This document shows positions 61,201 to 64,000 of a stretch of DNA of 64,000 nucleotides, piece by piece. Every line of letters starts with the position of its first letter. Position 1 is the stretch's first letter. Source of the DNA: Spartobacteria bacterium. Its GTDB lineage: Bacteria > Verrucomicrobiota > Verrucomicrobiia > Chthoniobacterales > UBA6821. The translations under genes were made by a program, and so were the position numbers. The stretch is from positions 1 to 64,000 of the forward strand of contig CANIVT010000008.1 in NCBI GenBank assembly GCA_947471565.1, written 5' to 3'. The notes under the pieces were generated by a model. It worked only from the letters and a program-made list of their open reading frames with translations, made no database searches and had not been told where the DNA came from.

Positions 61201-63444
61201 ATGCCCAACTTCGTTCGCGTTCTGGTTGACCGCTCCGAGGGGCAGGAACTCGACTACTCAGTGCCGGAGTCTTTCCGTGGGGATGTCACCGTCGGTTCAA
61301 GGGTGATCATCCCGATGCGCGGGCGCCGTGCAATCGGGACGGTTCTTGAATTGCTGGATCACTCTGGGGTCCCGGGAATCAAGCCGATCGAGTCTATTAT
61401 TGAGCCGGAGGCTTCCGCATCACCAGCCCTGATGCGGTTGGGACGTTGGATAGCCGATTACTACTGCGCACCGCTTGCCTCGGTGATGAGAAGTATCCTG
61501 CCTCCTACGATTCGAGGTGAAAAAATTACGGGTAAAAAGATCCGGATGGCCGGGTTGGTGAAAAAGCCCTCGGCCGAAGAGATGAATCACATCCTCAAAA
61601 AGGCACCCAAGCAGGGAGCCTTACTTCGTGCCCTTGCCGACTCTTCCGACCGCATTTCCGTTGCTGACCTACTCGCTTCCTCGGGAGCTTCCGAAGCCTC
61701 GTTGCGATCGCTTATCAGCTCCGGATGGGTGGACCTGAAGGAGAAAAGGGTAGTCTCTTTGGGGAGTTCGGGAGCCGCCGTTCTGCCGGGAAAAATCCCC
61801 GAACTCAATCCCGATCAGCATTGTGTGGTGGAGGAATTACTCGACGCTGTCGCGCAGGGTGGGGGCAAGAAGGCAATGATGCCCTTTCTCCTTCATGGGG
61901 TCACGGGCAGTGGAAAGACGGAGGTTTATCTCCGACTTCTTGCCAAGGTTCTTGAATCTGGAAAGAGCGCGATCGTGCTGGTGCCGGAGATTTCACTCAC
62001 CCCACAGACGGTGGAACGGTTTCGTTCGCGATTCGATCATGCCGGGGGAGGAGGAGTCGGGGTAGCCGTTCTGCACAGCCATCTTACGGAGGCAGAGCGC
62101 CGCGAGGAATGGCTCCGCCTGCAACGGGGTGAAGCGAGGATTGCCATCGGGGCTAGGAGTGCCGTTTTTGCCCCATTGGCGAACCTGGGACTCATCATCG
62201 TCGATGAGGAGCATGAGAACACCTACAAGCAGGAGGAGACTCCGCGCTATCATGCCCGCGACGTCGCCGTGATGAGGGCAAAACTAGAGGAATGCCCGGT
62301 GCTGCTGGGTAGTGCCACCCCGTCGATCGAGAGCTATCGCAACGCCGTGAGCAGCAAATACCGTCTACTCGAACTGCCACGACGCGCCGACGGTCAGGTA
62401 ATGCCCCTGATCCGGGTGGTTGATCTTCGCCTCCAGGGAAAGCGGGCGAAGTCGGATGGCGGGCTCTCCGCCCCGCTCCAGATGGCGATCACCCGTCGTC
62501 TCGAACTCGATCAGCAGACGATCCTCTTCCTGAACAGGCGAGGGTTCGCCACCTCGATGCTCTGCGAGCCATGCGGTTATGTCTGCAAGTGTCCCAACTG
62601 TAGTCTCGCCATGACGTTCCATCGCGCTGCAGAGCGTCTGGCCTGCCACCTTTGTGGTCATTCGGCCGTCCCCCCCTCACGATGCCCTGAGTGCGGCGAT
62701 CCCGGCATCCGTCACTCCGGGATAGGTACCCAGCGTGTGGAGGAGTCGATCCAAAAGAGCTTCCCAAAAGCCAGGATTGCCCGGATGGATGCTGACACAA
62801 TGACCCGTCGCGGTTCCTATGAGGAGGTCCTGGGAAAATTTCGCGCCCGCCAGATCGACATTCTGGTGGGTACCCAGATGATCGCCAAGGGACTTGATTT
62901 TCCGAATGTCACCCTTGTGGGGATCATCAATGCCGACATAGGCCTTCATTCCCCTGATTTCAGGGCCGGCGAGAGGACTTTCCAACTGCTGACTCAGGTA
63001 GCGGGGCGTGCGGGACGGGGCGAGACCGAGGGAGAGGTGATCGTCCAGACATTTTCGCCGGGGAGTCCCTCTCTCCAGCATGCGAGGCATCATGATTTTG
63101 CAGGTTTCTATGAGCAGGAGATTTCGTTTCGAGAGGCCTTCCGGCATCCCCCCTTCTCCCGGATGCTGTTGGTGAGGATCCGGAGTATTTCTTTGGAAAA
63201 AGCCTCCCGGACGGCATCCATGGCCTCTGCCTGGCTTAGGAAACACGCCCCCGCCTCGGTCGAGGTTTCCGAGGCCGCACCCGCACCCCTGGAGAAATCA
63301 CACGGGCAATATCGCTACCATATCATTCTCAAGGCCTCCTCGGGAGTTGTCCTGGGGCGCTTGGGCCGCGACTTGATCAGCCTCTTCACGATTCCCGAGG
63401 AGGTGGTGATGACCCTGGATGTGGATCCCTACTCCATGATGTGA
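61201..63444 (+). CDS. priA: Primosomal protein N' (replication restart helicase)
   Basis: Binds stalled forks and reloads the replicative helicase. The 747 residues include the 3'-BD domain, Walker A GVTGSGKTEVYLR near 237, DEEH box, GSATPSIES, and eight zinc-binding cysteines in pairs (CEPCGYVCKCPNC and CHLCG, CPECG), then GTQMIAKGLDFP and VAGRAGRGE. All helicase motifs look intact. Confidence 0.96.
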   Translation: MPNFVRVLVDRSEGQELDYSVPESFRGDVTVGSRVIIPMRGRRAIGTVLELLDHSGVPGIKPIESIIEPEASASPALMRLGRWIADYYCAPLASVMRSILPPTIRGEKITGKKIRMAGLVKKPSAEEMNHILKKAPKQGALLRALADSSDRISVADLLASSGASEASLRSLISSGWVDLKEKRVVSLGSSGAAVLPGKIPELNPDQHCVVEELLDAVAQGGGKKAMMPFLLHGVTGSGKTEVYLRLLAKVLESGKSAIVLVPEISLTPQTVERFRSRFDHAGGGGVGVAVLHSHLTEAERREEWLRLQRGEARIAIGARSAVFAPLANLGLIIVDEEHENTYKQEETPRYHARDVAVMRAKLEECPVLLGSATPSIESYRNAVSSKYRLLELPRRADGQVMPLIRVVDLRLQGKRAKSDGGLSAPLQMAITRRLELDQQTILFLNRRGFATSMLCEPCGYVCKCPNCSLAMTFHRAAERLACHLCGHSAVPPSRCPECGDPGIRHSGIGTQRVEESIQKSFPKARIARMDADTMTRRGSYEEVLGKFRARQIDILVGTQMIAKGLDFPNVTLVGIINADIGLHSPDFRAGERTFQLLTQVAGRAGRGETEGEVIVQTFSPGSPSLQHARHHDFAGFYEQEISFREAFRHPPFSRMLLVRIRSISLEKASRTASMASAWLRKHAPASVEVSEAAPAPLEKSHGQYRYHIILKASSGVVLGRLGRDLISLFTIPEEVVMTLDVDPYSMM

Positions 63445-63493
63445 AGTCTTTCCGTCGCTTTACACCGCCGCCCGCAACCTTGAAGGTGATCTT

Positions 63494-64000
63494 GTGAAAG
63501 GACTGATCAAAGTCACGCCGCGCCGTCTGCGCGTCCAGGTGAGAACGCTCCGCGACAAGGTCGAGGATGCAATGCGCTGGCTTGCCGCATGGATATTCGG
63601 TCTGGCGTTCCTTCTTCTGGTGGCGGGAATTCCCACGCTGCTTTTTATCACCTCGACCGCGGGACTCGGCAGCGCCGTGAGATTCCGCGCGGAATCACTT
63701 TTGGGTGGAAAAAACTACGAGGTGCACCTGCAGAAGGTTCTCTTCAACCCGACACGGGGATTTCTTCTCGAGGGCATGCAGGTTTATGACAGGTCCCCCG
63801 ACCGGCGTCTGGTTGTCTCGGCCAACAGGATCGCGGTATCCATGAACATGGATTCCTTGATCCGGGGAACGCCCCGGATTGAGAGGATCTACCTTCGCGA
63901 CGCCACGCTGGATATTCCCCTAGGCGCAGGTTCGGAACCGCGCCTGAGGTTGGACCGTGTCAGGGGACTCATCCTCTGCCCTGCGGACCAGTTTCGCGTG
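63494..64000 (+). CDS. AsmA-like inner-membrane protein, 5' part
   Basis: The frame is open from a GTG at 63494 to the window edge (169 codons). AAGGTGAT lies five bases before the start. A membrane helix (LAAWIFGLAFLLLVAGIPTLLF, written as two parts) lies at about 32-54, followed by NPTRGFLLEGMQVYDR and RIYLRDATLDIP, the pattern of repeated beta strands found in AsmA/TamB-type proteins that span the periplasm and move lipids. The rest is outside the window. Confidence 0.72.
   Translation, partial: MKGLIKVTPRRLRVQVRTLRDKVEDAMRWLAAWIFGLAFLLLVAGIPTLLFITSTAGLGSAVRFRAESLLGGKNYEVHLQKVLFNPTRGFLLEGMQVYDRSPDRRLVVSANRIAVSMNMDSLIRGTPRIERIYLRDATLDIPLGAGSEPRLRLDRVRGLILCPADQFRV

Overview
This window looks like chromosomal DNA of a bacterium, most likely from the Verrucomicrobiota. 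The GC content is high, roughly 60 percent by eye. The grounds are a secreted sulfatase encoded with its own formylglycine-generating enzyme, a stand-alone prepilin with a classic FTLIELLVVI start, a fused SecDF, many secreted TPR and CsgG-like proteins, and few Shine-Dalgarno sites ahead of first genes. The phylum is inferred from gene style, not from a database search.

Layout. 1-5951: the tail of an unknown gene (possibly a transposase), smc, eda, tRNA-Arg(TCT) and a YycJ-like metallo-hydrolase. 6107-16963: a leftward block of envelope genes, namely a thioredoxin-like protein, an ECF sigma factor operon (sigma, putative anti-sigma, a secreted unknown, a CsgG/LpoB-like protein, a 1341-aa CsgG-like/helical/pseudo-hydrolase protein, and an active-looking hydrolase) and a redoxin-TPR protein. 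17066-22120: the leftward operon nuoB-nuoC-rnd-nadC-birA-tsaD. 22527-27300: prmA, a double CDGSH protein, a SlyD-like isomerase, a VOC protein, a thiC tail remnant, and thiC under a TPP riboswitch. 27685-32019: mnmA-ribBA-ribH-nusB-ftsY, leftward. 32130-37100: a small outer-membrane protein, the sulfatase / HAD phosphatase / formylglycine-generating enzyme cassette, tRNA-Met(CAT) and rpsT. 37431-45053: a leftward operon of lipoprotein-tyrA-aroA-cmk-plsC-ABC exporter-homocysteine methyltransferase/MTHFR. 45368-47153: a Gly-rich RRM protein and pabB. 47262-64000: a rightward run with a glycosyltransferase, a DUF309 protein, livM-livG-livF, yajC, secDF, a PfkB kinase, glgB, a prepilin, ilvB, priA and the start of an AsmA-like protein.

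Most of the window is housekeeping. The two places that ordinary annotation does not explain are: (1) the translationally coupled ECF-sigma envelope operon (6639-14526), which encodes a catalytically intact hydrolase next to a paralogous hydrolase domain that has lost its nucleophile serine; and (2) a set of intergenic phrase repeats. These are short AT- or GC-specific words repeated two to four times, usually with an inverted partner nearby. At 27373-27672 two families are nested in one ~300-bp imperfect palindrome. One family (consensus CCTAATAGyCTAAmAGCC) sits just ahead of the start codons of thiC, the PfkB kinase and priA.
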